64,000 nt of DNA from Marinobacter algicola DG893 (GCF_000170835.1 NZ_ABCP01000017.1:1-64000); one strand, 5' to 3'. Numbered from the stretch's first letter, positions 39,842 to 49,385 are shown. Translations and numbers: made by a program. Notes: generated by a model from the letters alone, not told the origin.

Positions 39842-41089
39842 TCAACCCTCGTAACGACGGAAAATCAGGGTGCCGTTTGTACCACCAAAGCCAAAAGAGT
39901 TGGACAACGCAACCCGGACATCGGCCTTGCGGCTCTTGCCAGCCACAAAATCCAGATCACAGCCGTCATCGGGATCGTCAAGGTTGATGGTCGGCGGCAG
40001 CACACCCTCCCGGATCGCCAATACCGAGAAAATAGCCTCAACGGCCCCAGCAGCGCCAAGCAGGTGCCCGGTCATGGACTTGGTACTGCTGACAGCCAAC
40101 GTGTGGGCGTGGTCGGCAAATACCGACTTCACTGCAGATACCTCTGCCAGATCCCCCACGAGCGTAGAGGTGCCATGGGCATTGATATAGTCAATATCGT
40201 TGGCGCCAAGCCCGGCGTCGCGAATCGCATTCTTCATGGAGCGCGCGGCACCCTCCCCGCTTTCAGGGGGCGCGGTTATATGGAACGCATCGTCGCTCAT
40301 ACCGAAACCGATGACTTCGCCATGAATGGTGGCTCCACGGCGTTTCGCATGCTCGAGATCCTCCAGCACCAGCACGCCGGCGCCGTCGCTGAGCACAAAG
40401 CCATCCCGACCACGATCCCACGGCCGGCTGGCCTTTTCCGGTTCGTCATTGCGGGTAGACAACGCACGCGCCGCTGAAAACGCGGCAATAGAGCTTCGGG
40501 TGGTGGCCATCTCCGAACCACCGGCCAACATCACATCGGCATCTCCGTAGGCAATGGTGCGCGCCGCATAGCCAATGTTATGGGTGCCGGTCGTGCAGGC
40601 TGTCACGATGGCGATGTTCGGGCCCTTGTAGCCAAAACGAATTGCCACGTTTCCTGAAATCATATTGATTACGGAGGCTGGCACGAAGAAGGGAGACACC
40701 TTTCGCGGCCCGGACTTCTCCATCGTGATCACGTTCTTCTCGATGTATTCAAGACCACCGATGCCCGAACCAATGGCAACCCCTACCCTTTCACGATCAA
40801 GATCGGTGTAATCATCGAGACCACTGGCATCTACCGCCTGTTGAGCGGCGATCAGGCCGTAATGAATGAAGGCATCCAGTTTTCTGGCATCCTTCGTGGA
40901 CAGGTACGGTTCAATATCCAGGTCCTTGATGCCACCGCCGATCCGTGTGTTGTATCCGGTGGTATCAAAGCGGTCGATCCCGGCAATGCCGCTGCGACCG
41001 GAACAAATGCCATCCCAGGACGAATCCACATCGTTACCCAGCGGCGAGAGCATTCCCATGCCTGTGATTACAACACGTCGTTTAGCCAT
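39842..41089 (-). CDS. fabF: 3-oxoacyl-ACP synthase II
   Basis: Condensing enzyme of fatty-acid elongation, needed for the palmitoleate to vaccenate step. The 415-residue protein has the Cys-His-His triad in TACTTGTHN, NAHGTSTLVGD and SMTGHLLGAAG. AAGGGG precedes the ATG. It follows acpP with a 115-base gap that contains a terminator-like hairpin, so it is expressed less than acpP. Confidence 0.97.
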   Translation of the reverse strand: MAKRRVVITGMGMLSPLGNDVDSSWDGICSGRSGIAGIDRFDTTGYNTRIGGGIKDLDIEPYLSTKDARKLDAFIHYGLIAAQQAVDASGLDDYTDLDRERVGVAIGSGIGGLEYIEKNVITMEKSGPRKVSPFFVPASVINMISGNVAIRFGYKGPNIAIVTACTTGTHNIGYAARTIAYGDADVMLAGGSEMATTRSSIAAFSAARALSTRNDEPEKASRPWDRGRDGFVLSDGAGVLVLEDLEHAKRRGATIHGEVIGFGMSDDAFHITAPPESGEGAARSMKNAIRDAGLGANDIDYINAHGTSTLVGDLAEVSAVKSVFADHAHTLAVSSTKSMTGHLLGAAGAVEAIFSVLAIREGVLPPTINLDDPDDGCDLDFVAGKSRKADVRVALSNSFGFGGTNGTLIFRRYEG

Positions 41090-41140
41090 ACCCCTTCACC
41101 TGAGTTCCTTGCTGATCATGAACTGGAATTCCTGCCAATA

Positions 41141-41179
41141 AAAAAGCCGTCCGATGTCTAGTCACATGGACGGCTTTTT
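41141..41179 (-). terminator. Terminator/attenuator between acpP and fabF
   Basis: AAAAAGCCGTCC pairs with GGACGGCTTTTT; the loop can extend the stem with ATGT/ACAT. T-runs occur on both strands. It probably ends most acpP transcripts and lets some read through into fabF. Confidence 0.85.
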
Positions 41180-41204
41180 GCCTGGCGATAAAGCGTGCAG
41201 AGTA

Positions 41205-41438
41205 TCAGGTATGCGCGACGATGTAGTCGATCGCGTCCTGGACACTCGCCAGCTTTTCCGCTTCCTCATCAGGAATCTCGGTCTCGAACTCTTCCTCGAG
41301 TGCCATGACCAGCTCAACGGTGTCCAGTGAGTCAGCGCCAAGGTCCTCTACAAAAGAAGATGTGTTCTGAACTTCGGACTCTTTAACGCCCAACTGCTCA
41401 CAAACGATCTTCTTCACGCGCTCTTCAACTGTACTCAT
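41205..41438 (-). CDS. acpP: Acyl carrier protein
   Basis: Carries acyl intermediates on a phosphopantetheine arm attached to the serine of [10 protein letters not shown] (residue 37 or so). A 77-residue acidic protein of the usual size. GAGGACATT precedes the ATG. It lies between fabG and fabF, with an isolated promoter-sized gap (133 bases) upstream and a terminator downstream, consistent with high separate expression. Confidence 0.98.
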   Translation of the reverse strand: MSTVEERVKKIVCEQLGVKESEVQNTSSFVEDLGADSLDTVELVMALEEEFETEIPDEEAEKLASVQDAIDYIVAHT

Positions 41439-41571
41439 AATGTCCTCACTTTTGTGTCAACCAAGCAACTTAAGTGCTGCCAGTTTAGTTTAAACCATAC
41501 CTGCAAACAAGCAGGGGTTCCATTCAAACATGTTGTGCGACAAGGGTTTGCGCACACGCCCCCCTCGGGGA

Positions 41572-42315
41572 CTATCCCATGTACATACCACCGTTCACGT
41601 GGATCGTTTCACCCGTCACGTAACCAGCGGCTTCCGACGCCAGGAAGGCAACCACCGCAGCCACTTCTTCCGGCTCACCCAGACGACCGGCAGGTATGAC
41701 TTCCATCATAGCCTCACGTTGCTTGTCGTCCAGTTTTCGGGTCATATCCGTATCGATAAAACCGGGGGCGACACAATTGGCCGTAATGCCCCGGTTCGAC
41801 ATTTCTTTCGCCAGGCTGCGGGTAAAACCCTCAACTCCGGCCTTGGCGGCACAATAATTGGCCTGTCCGGGGTTACCCATACCAGCCACAACCGAGCTGA
41901 TATTGATCACCCGACCCCATCGCGCCTTGGCCATACCGCGCAATACAGCCTTGCTGGTCCGGTAGACGCTGGACAAGTTGGTTTCCACAACCGACGCCCA
42001 GTCATCGTCCTTCAGCCGCATCAGCAGATTATCACGAGTGATCCCTGCGTTGTTGACAAGGATCGCCGGCGCACCGGCTTTCTCGTTGATTTCCTTCAGG
42101 CCAGCCTCGATGCTGTCCGGGTCGGCGACATTCATTACGATACCGAAACCCTTCGCACCTGCTGCTTTCAGGTCGGCGGAAATCGACTCGGCGCCATTCT
42201 CACTGGTTGCCGTGCCAACCACCATTGCGCCCTGATCTGCCAGCGCTTTTGCAATGGCCTTTCCGATCCCACGAGTTGCACCCGTTACCAGCGCTGTTTT
42301 GCCTTCAAGAGACAT
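41572..42315 (-). CDS. fabG: 3-oxoacyl-ACP reductase
   Basis: NADPH-dependent reductase of fatty-acid elongation, a short-chain dehydrogenase. The 247-residue protein has the cofactor motif TGATRGIGKA (residues 12-21), NNAG, and the Ser-Tyr-Lys triad in INISSVV and ANYCAAKAG. AGGAG lies before the ATG. It is 16 bases after fabD on the same strand. Confidence 0.97.
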   Translation of the reverse strand: MSLEGKTALVTGATRGIGKAIAKALADQGAMVVGTATSENGAESISADLKAAGAKGFGIVMNVADPDSIEAGLKEINEKAGAPAILVNNAGITRDNLLMRLKDDDWASVVETNLSSVYRTSKAVLRGMAKARWGRVINISSVVAGMGNPGQANYCAAKAGVEGFTRSLAKEMSNRGITANCVAPGFIDTDMTRKLDDKQREAMMEVIPAGRLGEPEEVAAVVAFLASEAAGYVTGETIHVNGGMYMG

Positions 42316-42331
42316 GTGTTGCTCCTATTTA

Positions 42332-43267
42332 TTACTGTCCAAATGCCTCTGACGCCTTTGCCAGCGCATCCGGCTCGTCAATGCCGTAAACCGACAATTC
42401 ACGGTCAATTCGCTTCGCCAGCCCTGCAAGGACTTTACCGGCGCCGCACTCTACAGCGATCCGAACATCATTTGCCACCAGTTTACGAACTGTATCGGTC
42501 CACAACACCGGAGAGTATAGCTGCTTGACCAGATTAGCCTTGAGGGACTCACTGTCCTGGGCGACGGAAGCGGTAACATTCTGTATGACCGGGATGACAG
42601 CATCGTTAAACGTTACTTCGTCCAACGCGGTTGCCAGCTCCTCTGCGGCTCCCTTCATCAGGGCACAGTGGGAAGGCACGCTCACTGGCAACGGCATGGC
42701 CTTGCGGGCGCCCCGGGCCTTGCAGGCTTCGATGGCGCGTTCAACCGCCTCTGCGGCACCAGCAATCACCACTTGCCCTGGAGCGTTGAAGTTGACGGCG
42801 GCCACCACATCACCATTCGCTGCTTCGGCACAGGCTGCTGTTACGTCTTCGTCTTCGAGACCAAGAATAGCTGCCATCTTGCCTTCGCCGGCTGGCACAG
42901 CGGCCTGCATGAGCTCGCCACGCAGTCGTACCAGCTTAATGGCATCAAAAAAGTTCAGGCTTTCCGCTGCAACCAGTGCGCTGTACTCACCCAAGCTGTG
43001 CCCGGCGACAAAGTCAGGCGCCTGACCTCCGGCTACAAACCACTGCCGCCAGAGTGCGACACTCGCCGCCAACAGCGCTGGCTGAGTAACTGTGGTCTGA
43101 TTAAGCTCTTCCGCAGGCCCATGCTGGCATAGATGCCAGAGATCATAGCCCAGTACATCGGAGGCTTCGGAAAACGTTTTTTCTATGATCGGCCAGTTCT
43201 CGGCAGCTGCTCCCAGCATACCGACAGACTGCGATCCTTGTCCGGGAAAAATAAAGGCTGATTTCAT
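42332..43267 (-). CDS. fabD: Malonyl-CoA:ACP transacylase
   Basis: Loads malonate onto ACP. The 311-residue protein has the nucleophile serine in GHSLGEYSAL (near residue 92), the GQGSQ N-terminal motif and a conserved His in VPSHCALM. The ribosome site is weak. It lies between plsX and fabG in the usual order. Confidence 0.97.
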   Translation of the reverse strand: MKSAFIFPGQGSQSVGMLGAAAENWPIIEKTFSEASDVLGYDLWHLCQHGPAEELNQTTVTQPALLAASVALWRQWFVAGGQAPDFVAGHSLGEYSALVAAESLNFFDAIKLVRLRGELMQAAVPAGEGKMAAILGLEDEDVTAACAEAANGDVVAAVNFNAPGQVVIAGAAEAVERAIEACKARGARKAMPLPVSVPSHCALMKGAAEELATALDEVTFNDAVIPVIQNVTASVAQDSESLKANLVKQLYSPVLWTDTVRKLVANDVRIAVECGAGKVLAGLAKRIDRELSVYGIDEPDALAKASEAFGQ

Positions 43268-43326
43268 AGTGGGAATCTTACCGTCAATGAGGGGTTACGG
43301 GAGATTAGCCAATAGTACAACCTGGG

Positions 43327-43372
43327 GGCCGATCCGGCCAATCTAGCAAAAATGGGGAGAGACTTTAGTCTC
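43327..43372. other. Two small dyads between plsX and fabD
   Basis: GGCCG-3-CGGCC (43327-43339) and GAGACT-2-AGTCTC (43359-43372) lie in the 129-base gap after plsX. Neither is followed by a T-run. They may affect message stability or be binding sites; the location upstream of fabD makes a fatty-acid regulator site possible but unproven. Confidence 0.35.
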
Positions 43373-43396
43373 AGGGAGAGGCCAAGGCTTGAGCGC

Positions 43397-44398
43397 TCAG
43401 ATCATCAGGTCATCGAGACGGTCGTTGATGCGGCTGGGCACTTCCAGCTCAACTTCACGAACGGCCTGACGTATGGCGGCCAGCATGGCACGCTCGTTGG
43501 CATTGCCATGACTCTTTATCACCACACCCTGAAGGCCCAGGAGACTGGCACCATTGTGCCTTGATGGATCCATAAGCCGAAGCAGCCGACCGATGATCGG
43601 CCGCGCCAAAAAGCCGACACACTTGCCGTACAACGTTTTGGTAAAGGCTTGCTCCAGAAGCTCAATCAGCAGGCCGGCAACACCCTCACCCGTCTTCAGG
43701 GCAATATTCCCGACAAAACCGTCGCACACCACCACATCCGCCACATCGCGAAACAGGTCACTGCCCTCAATGTATCCGATATAGTTGATGGTATCGCACT
43801 GAGCCAGCATGTGAGAGGCAAGCCGCACTTGCTCATTGCCCTTGATTTCCTCTTCGCCAACGTTAAGCAGAGCGACTCGCGGTTCTGGCTGATTGCAGAT
43901 GGCCGACGCCATCAGTGAGCCCATCAGTGCGTACTGATAGAGGTTCTCCGCGGTGGAGTCCACGTTGGCGCCCAGATCGAGCACGTGGCAACGCCCCCGA
44001 AGCGAAGGAATCAGTTTGGCGATTGCAGGGCGTTCAATACCCGGATACATGCGGATAACAGAACGGCCGAATGCCATGAGTGCCCCGGTGTTGCCGGCAC
44101 TGACGCAGCCTTGAGCTGCACCGTCGCGGACAAGCCCCAGCGCCACGGCCATGGACGAATTGCGTTTGTGGCGAAGCGCATGGGAGGGCCGCTCGTTCAT
44201 CCGCACGACATCTGCAGCTTCGACGATACGAATCCGCGGGTGCCCAGGATGCAACAAAGCCTCAAGCTCACTCCGGATACCTACCAGAACAAGACTCAAG
44301 GCTTCGTTTTCTTTCACCGCATCCAGTGCAGCGGAGGCCACAATATCGGCTCCGCGATCACCACTCATGGCGTCAATTGCGATGGTGACCGGCTTCAC
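43397..44398 (-). CDS. plsX: Phosphate acyltransferase PlsX
   Basis: Makes acyl-phosphate from acyl-ACP for glycerol-3-phosphate acylation, linking fatty-acid and phospholipid synthesis. I place the start at the GTG at 44398 (333 residues, starting VKPVTIAIDAMSGD), with GGAGG four bases upstream; an ATG at 44416 lies upstream of that site and is less likely. Family motifs include AMSGDRG and CVSAGNTGALMAF. It lies 44 bases after rpmF, the usual rpmF-plsX pair. Confidence 0.95.
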   Translation of the reverse strand: MKPVTIAIDAMSGDRGADIVASAALDAVKENEALSLVLVGIRSELEALLHPGHPRIRIVEAADVVRMNERPSHALRHKRNSSMAVALGLVRDGAAQGCVSAGNTGALMAFGRSVIRMYPGIERPAIAKLIPSLRGRCHVLDLGANVDSTAENLYQYALMGSLMASAICNQPEPRVALLNVGEEEIKGNEQVRLASHMLAQCDTINYIGYIEGSDLFRDVADVVVCDGFVGNIALKTGEGVAGLLIELLEQAFTKTLYGKCVGFLARPIIGRLLRLMDPSRHNGASLLGLQGVVIKSHGNANERAMLAAIRQAVREVELEVPSRINDRLDDLMI

Positions 44399-44442
44399 CG
44401 TTCCTCCATCTCGCACTGGCGGGTGGATTTGCGCGCGACGGT

Positions 44443-44622
44443 TTACTCGTCGCGAGCCTCAATTACCTGCTTGCCACGGTAAAAACCGTCCGGCGACACG
44501 TGGTGACGAAGATGCACTTCACCTGTCGTGGTGTCAGTGGACAGAGCCGCCGTGCTCAGAGCGTCATGTGAACGGCGCATACCGCGCTTTGAGCGGGTCT
44601 TTCGGTTTTTCTGTACAGCCAT
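44443..44622 (-). CDS. rpmF: 50S ribosomal protein L32
   Basis: A 59-codon gene not obvious from length alone. The translation begins [20 protein letters not shown], is Lys/Arg-rich and ends EARDE, as L32 does. The zinc-binding cysteines of some L32 forms are absent, making it a Cys-free type. It sits between yceD and plsX, its usual place. Confidence 0.96.
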   Translation of the reverse strand: MAVQKNRKTRSKRGMRRSHDALSTAALSTDTTTGEVHLRHHVSPDGFYRGKQVIEARDE

Positions 44623-44693
44623 GATTATGCTCCTGACCTGATAAACGTGTGTTCGTTAAATTCGCGACGGTTTCCAGGGAAAACGACGCCTGA

Positions 44694-45251
44694 TTAATGT
44701 TTCTTTGTCTTGAGATCCGCCAGCACACTGAACGGATTGTCTTCAGCCTTCCTGACCGGCTCCTCGTCCCCGGATTCATCCGGCTCAAAAGCTTCCAGTT
44801 CTTCTCGGGCGGGACATTCGTCACGCTCGTGAAGCGGAAACGGAGGCAGAACCAGCAACAGTTCGTCCTCAGTCAAGGACCACAAATCCGCGCTGAAATC
44901 GTCCGTCAGAAACGGTTCAAGCTCTTTTGGCAACTGCTGGGCCTGCTCGTCGCTGGTCACCAACCCCAACGTAAAGCGGGAGACCAGTGTCTTTTGCATG
45001 GGCCCCATGCAGCGCTGACACTCCAGGGTAACCGGTGCCTCGAGCTCACCTGTCACCATGCGTCGGCGTTCGCCGTCCATGGAGAATGACAGGCTTACCC
45101 GGCACACTGCGCCGTCCTCAAAACCGAATACAGAATCACCAAAACGAGACAATGCCTGCAGAGGGATTTCTCCCTCCAACACTATTTCTTGCTCTGCCAA
45201 CCGGTAAGGATCGACAGTTTTGGGCAGCTCGGTGCTTGAGGCTTTTGACAT
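44694..45251 (-). CDS. yceD: DUF177 protein YceD
   Basis: Conserved protein linked to 23S rRNA accumulation in plants and bacteria; biochemical role unclear. 185 residues with the family CQRCMGPM motif in the middle and an acidic C-terminal half rich in Glu and Asp. It starts the yceD-rpmF-plsX run and diverges from maf across 121 bases. Confidence 0.93.
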   Translation of the reverse strand: MSKASSTELPKTVDPYRLAEQEIVLEGEIPLQALSRFGDSVFGFEDGAVCRVSLSFSMDGERRRMVTGELEAPVTLECQRCMGPMQKTLVSRFTLGLVTSDEQAQQLPKELEPFLTDDFSADLWSLTEDELLLVLPPFPLHERDECPAREELEAFEPDESGDEEPVRKAEDNPFSVLADLKTKKH

Positions 45252-45372
45252 AGGCGCGCAATTTTAGGGACCTGGCCGCCTGCTGTCAAAGACTTCATGC
45301 GCTTTTGGCCAGGGGTTACGCTGCGGATAGGTGTATTCTACGATAATACCAAGCGATGACATAAGGAACCCA

Positions 45373-46008
45373 ATGCAACACCACCCACTTCTACTTGCCT
45401 CATCATCACCTTACCGGCGACAGCTGATGGAACGGCTGGGGCTGCCATTCCAGGCTGCATCACCGAACGTCGACGAAACGCCAGAGGTGAGCGAGAGCCC
45501 GGAACAGCTGGCCGTGCGCCTGGCGCTGAAGAAGGCCGAAGCGCTCGCCGGGGATTACCCGGATCACTGGATCATCGGCTCTGACCAGGTTGCCTGCCTC
45601 GATGATGACACCCTGCTGAACAAGCCGGAAACCCATGAGCGTGCCGTGCAGCAACTGAAGCGCAGCAGCGGCCGGAAAGTTTCATTCCTGACTGGCCTGG
45701 TACTATTGGATTCCGGGACCGGCGAACGGCAGAGCCACTGCGAACACTTCCATGCCCACTTCCGGGAGCTCGACGCGGACGAAATCGACAACTACCTGCA
45801 CGTTGAGAAGCCTTATGACTGCGCAGGCAGTTTCAAGATGGAAGGCCTGGGCATCACTCTGTTCAGGCGACTGGAGGGGGACGATCCGAACAGCCTGATC
45901 GGGCTGCCGTTGATCGCTCTCACCAGAATGCTCCTGCATTGGGGGCTGAACCCATTGCGCCAGCCCCGCAGCTCTCAGCGCAGCTCCAGTCGCGATTCAG
46001 CGAGATAG
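45373..46008 (+). CDS. maf: Maf-family nucleoside triphosphate pyrophosphatase (YceF type)
   Basis: Hydrolyses non-canonical nucleotides; the YceF branch prefers 7-methyl-GTP. From the ATG at 45373 (AAGGAA upstream) it has 211 residues: LLLASSSPYRRQL at the N-terminus, VDETPE, IIGSDQVACLDD, and CAGSFKMEGLG. The C-terminus (last ~15 residues) is a Ser/Arg-rich tail that overlaps the end of convergent sppA by 34 bases. Confidence 0.93.
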   Translation: MQHHPLLLASSSPYRRQLMERLGLPFQAASPNVDETPEVSESPEQLAVRLALKKAEALAGDYPDHWIIGSDQVACLDDDTLLNKPETHERAVQQLKRSSGRKVSFLTGLVLLDSGTGERQSHCEHFHAHFRELDADEIDNYLHVEKPYDCAGSFKMEGLGITLFRRLEGDDPNSLIGLPLIALTRMLLHWGLNPLRQPRSSQRSSSRDSAR

Positions 46009-47015
46009 CTGGCAATACCACTGCCCACGGAAACGCCGAACTGGTCAACGATATTCTGGAACGGCGATTCACGGCGACTGTAGTCCACAAGATCCTCCTG
46101 GCCAATAACCTGCCTTGCCACGTGAGATGAGCTACCAAGGCCATCGATCAGACCAAGCTCGAGCGCCTGTTCGCCACTCCAGACCAACCCTGAGAACAGT
46201 TGCTCGTCATCCGCGAGCCGATCACCCCGCCCTTTACGCACACTCTCGATAAACTGACTGTGAGTGGTTTCCAGAACGTCTTGCCAGAACTTCACCTCTT
46301 CTTCTTCCTCCGGTGAGAACGGGTCCAGGAAAGCCTTGTTCTCGCCCGCCGTGTATAGACGGCGATCGACTCCCAGCTTATCCATAATCCCGGTAAAACC
46401 GAAACCGCCGGCCACCACACCGATCGAACCCACCAGACTCGCCTTGTCGGCGTATATTTCATCCGCAGCAGCAGCGATGTAGTAGGCGCCAGAGGCTCCA
46501 ATATCGGAAATCACCGCGTACACCTTCTTTTCCGGATACTCGCCCCTCAACCGAACGATTTCGTCATAGACGTAACCGGACTGGACCGGGCTGCCGCCCG
46601 GACTGTTGATACGCAGGATCACCCCCACCGAATTCTCCGCCTCGAACGCTTCGCGCAGGGAACCTACGATGTTGTCGGCACTGGCAAGCTCGTCCGCCGC
46701 TATGGTGCCCTCAATCTCCACAAGCGCCGTGTGCTTTCCCTTGGCAGCGGATTCCAGCGCACCGCTGAGCGGGAACTGGATCATCAGTAGCAATGCAAAG
46801 AGATACCCAAATGTCAGCAGCTTGAAAAATATCCCCCAGCGGCGGCTTTTTCTCTGCTCCGACTGCAGCGACATCACCAGCTTTTCGATCAGCTTCCAAT
46901 CGCGAGCTGACTCCGGCGGCATCGCCGGTGTGCGGCGACTCCCCGCGGCTCTGTTCGCCCCACTTTCTGGCTCGCTACCCCAGCCGGGATGTTTATCTGA
47001 TTCCCACTCGCTCAT
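45975..47015 (-). CDS. sppA: Signal peptide peptidase SppA (short form)
   Basis: Membrane-bound serine protease that degrades cleaved signal peptides. The 346-residue, single-domain form has one TM at about 62-83, then the S49 fold with the catalytic Ser in GASGAYY and Lys in YADKASLVGS. The N-terminal 45 residues are polar. AGGAAG precedes the ATG. It overlaps the end of maf on the other strand by 34 bases and follows the HAD-phosphatase gene by 25 bases. Confidence 0.95.
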   Translation of the reverse strand: MSEWESDKHPGWGSEPESGANRAAGSRRTPAMPPESARDWKLIEKLVMSLQSEQRKSRRWGIFFKLLTFGYLFALLLMIQFPLSGALESAAKGKHTALVEIEGTIAADELASADNIVGSLREAFEAENSVGVILRINSPGGSPVQSGYVYDEIVRLRGEYPEKKVYAVISDIGASGAYYIAAAADEIYADKASLVGSIGVVAGGFGFTGIMDKLGVDRRLYTAGENKAFLDPFSPEEEEEVKFWQDVLETTHSQFIESVRKGRGDRLADDEQLFSGLVWSGEQALELGLIDGLGSSSHVARQVIGQEDLVDYSRRESPFQNIVDQFGVSVGSGIASYLAESRLELR

Positions 47016-47040
47016 TGCTACTTCCTGTTGCTGTTACGGT

Positions 47041-47688
47041 TCAGAGACAAAGGACGTCGCGCAGGTCTTTTACCGAATCGACGATCGCGTGCGGCGCGTA
47101 GTGCCCCAGCACATCCCGTTTATGCACACCCCACTCCACACCAATAGACGGCATTCCGATTCGCTGGGCCATCTCAAGATCGTACCGGGTATCGCCGATC
47201 ATAACCGCTTCCGCTGGCTCAATGCCGTAGAAGCGAATGATCTCTCCGAGCATCGCCGGATCGGGCTTGGACCGGGTTTCATCGGCGCAGCGGGTAATAT
47301 CGAAATGCGGGCCAAGGCCGCTGGACACCAGCGCACCCTCCAGACCACGACGGCTCTTGCCAGTGGCCACCGAACAGCCGCGACCGCCCAGACGCAGGTC
47401 AGCCAGTACATCTGCCATGCCTGCAAACACATTCTGGGGCGTGGTCACCTTGGCGAAAAAGTAACGGGCATAGCCCTCACGGATGGTGGTCATTTCCTCC
47501 CGCGTTATACCGGGATACAGTTTCTCCAGAGCCTCAATCATGCCCAGGCCGATGATATCGCGATAGGCTTCCCGCTCCAGTTCCGGATACCCCAATTCGG
47601 TGGCCGCCTGGTGAAGGCTGTCTGCAATATGATCAACGGAATCAACCAGCGTTCCGTCCCAGTCAAAAATCACGACCTTTACGTCCAT
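47041..47688 (-). CDS. HAD-superfamily phosphatase, phosphoglycolate-phosphatase-like
   Basis: 215 residues from the ATG at 47688 (AAGGTAG upstream). It has the nucleophile motif FDWDGTLVDS (residues 6-15), a helical cap, a Lys in the TRSKPDP segment and the GDTRYDLEMA acidic motif. Substrate is not determinable; Gph-like and other small-phosphate HADs share this form. It lies between rluC and sppA, as in Pseudomonas. Confidence 0.9.
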   Translation of the reverse strand: MDVKVVIFDWDGTLVDSVDHIADSLHQAATELGYPELEREAYRDIIGLGMIEALEKLYPGITREEMTTIREGYARYFFAKVTTPQNVFAGMADVLADLRLGGRGCSVATGKSRRGLEGALVSSGLGPHFDITRCADETRSKPDPAMLGEIIRFYGIEPAEAVMIGDTRYDLEMAQRIGMPSIGVEWGVHKRDVLGHYAPHAIVDSVKDLRDVLCL

Positions 47689-47738
47689 TGATACTACCTT
47701 GGTACGGTTATCCTGCCTGCGAGCCACAGAATAACGGA

Positions 47739-48788
47739 TTATTCGGATGCCTTCCGGCGCGCCGCCAGTTTGGCCATGAGTTCGCCGAAAGCCTCATCGT
47801 AGGGCGCCTCAAGATGAACAGACTCTCCCGAGGGGGGCAGCGTGAAATCCAGAGCACGGGCATGGAGCATCAAACGCTGACCGCCGGCGGAGCGAAATGC
47901 CCGCAGGCTTACATCATCCATATACTTGTCATCCCCGGCAATCGGATGACCGGCCCAGGCACTGTGCACGCGAATCTGATGGGTACGGCCGGTTACCGGT
48001 GAAGCCTCGACCAGGGTGTACCCTGAAAAAGACTCCAGCACCCGGAAGCGGGTGAGCGAGTCCTTTCCTGCGTCATCCACACGGACACGACGCTCACCGG
48101 AGCCAAGCTCAAACCGCAACAACGGCTCGCTGACTTTCTTCACAGATCCCGGCCAGTCACCCGCCACCAAGGCATGATAATGCTTACGAATACGCTTGTG
48201 ACGCAACTCGTCCTGCAGATAACGCAACGCAGAACGCTTTTTCGCGACCATCACCAGCCCTGAGGTATCCCGATCAAGCCGATGCACGAGTTCCAGGAAC
48301 CGAGCTTCCGGTCGTGCCGCCCGCAAGACTTCGATCAACCCGAAATCCAGACCGCTACCGCCGTGCACCGCGATACCCGACGGTTTGTTGACCACCAACA
48401 TCTGATCATTCTCAAACACCACTGCGCTCTGCATGACGCCCTGAACCCGGGACCCCGGAACAACCTGCGCCGGCTTTTCCTTTCGGGTAACGGGCGGAAT
48501 GCGCACCTCATCCCCCGTGTTCAGACGGGTGTCGGGCTTTACCCTGCCCTTGTTCACACGCACCTCGCCCTTGCGAATAATGCGATAGATAATACTGCGC
48601 GGCACATCTCGGATCTGCGCCATCAGGTAGTTGTCCACGCGCTGGCCGTGATTGTCCTCATCAACCACCACCTTTCGCACGCCCTGCTTAACCTCCCCGC
48701 CTCTGGGGCCGGGTGCAGCGCTGCTCTTGCCGCCACCGACAGACTGTGGTGAGGAAGGGGGACGTTTTTGCCTGGTCGATCTGGACAT
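47739..48788 (-). CDS. rluC: 23S rRNA pseudouridine synthase RluC
   Basis: Makes pseudouridines at positions 955, 2504 and 2580 of 23S rRNA (E. coli numbering). From the ATG at 48788 (AAGG upstream) it has 349 residues: a basic N-terminal tail, an S4 domain with QRVDNYLMAQ, and the RluA-type core with catalytic Asp in HRLDRDTSGL. The frame is open up to 48950, but those extra residues do not resemble the family. It diverges from rne across about 600 bases, as in E. coli and Pseudomonas. Confidence 0.94.
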   Translation of the reverse strand: MSRSTRQKRPPSSPQSVGGGKSSAAPGPRGGEVKQGVRKVVVDEDNHGQRVDNYLMAQIRDVPRSIIYRIIRKGEVRVNKGRVKPDTRLNTGDEVRIPPVTRKEKPAQVVPGSRVQGVMQSAVVFENDQMLVVNKPSGIAVHGGSGLDFGLIEVLRAARPEARFLELVHRLDRDTSGLVMVAKKRSALRYLQDELRHKRIRKHYHALVAGDWPGSVKKVSEPLLRFELGSGERRVRVDDAGKDSLTRFRVLESFSGYTLVEASPVTGRTHQIRVHSAWAGHPIAGDDKYMDDVSLRAFRSAGGQRLMLHARALDFTLPPSGESVHLEAPYDEAFGELMAKLAARRKASE

Positions 48789-49385
48789 GGATACCTTACC
48801 GCGGGAAACCCTGCGGGATTGAAGGAGCCGGCGAATACTGTTATATTCCGGCGTGCTCTGCCGTTTGTCTACGGCCTGGCCAGTATGCCAGAAGCCGGAG
48901 CGGCAGGAGTATACCGACACTATTTGAGAGTTTGAACGCCGAAAGCCCAATCATTACCGGGCTCGGCGATTGAAATCCTCCCGGATCAAAACGGAAGATG
49001 CTGATGACAGCCACTGTCCGGGAACCGGGAGAACAAGAAACCGTACGGAAAACCGTCGGGCGACATCGCGAAGAATCTTTACCAGCACGCAGGGCCGGGC
49101 CGTCCAGCATACGAATACGACGTGAGACCTAGGCACCAGCGTGAACCTGAAAACGGATAACATGCGCCAACAGACTCTGACCCTAAGCGACTCTTTCCTG
49201 CCCACAGGCAGGCGAACCGTCAGCGGTGGCCTCGGAACCCCGGGGAAATTCCCCGCTGGGATCTGATTCGTCTGGCCGCCGGATTGCCCCTGTTACAAGG
49301 GGTCCGCGGCACGCAAGTTCTGCTTCGCTGATGCCATTCCCCCAGGTTTTCTGTCCAAACCAAACGACAGGAACCATTTCTTTCC
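48789..49385. promoter_or_regulatory. Long rluC-rne intergenic region with structured rne leader
   Basis: About 597 bases without a supportable gene. In the 170 bases before rne are two strong stem-loops: CAGCGG/CCGCTG (49221-49258) enclosing a GGGGAAATTCCCC palindrome, and a long stem (49275-49310) pairing GCCGC-CGGA with TCC-GCGGC around CCCCT/AGGGG. The E. coli rne leader autoregulates RNase E through such hairpins, so the same is inferred here. The upstream 400 bases presumably hold both promoters; I could not fix them. Confidence 0.65.
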
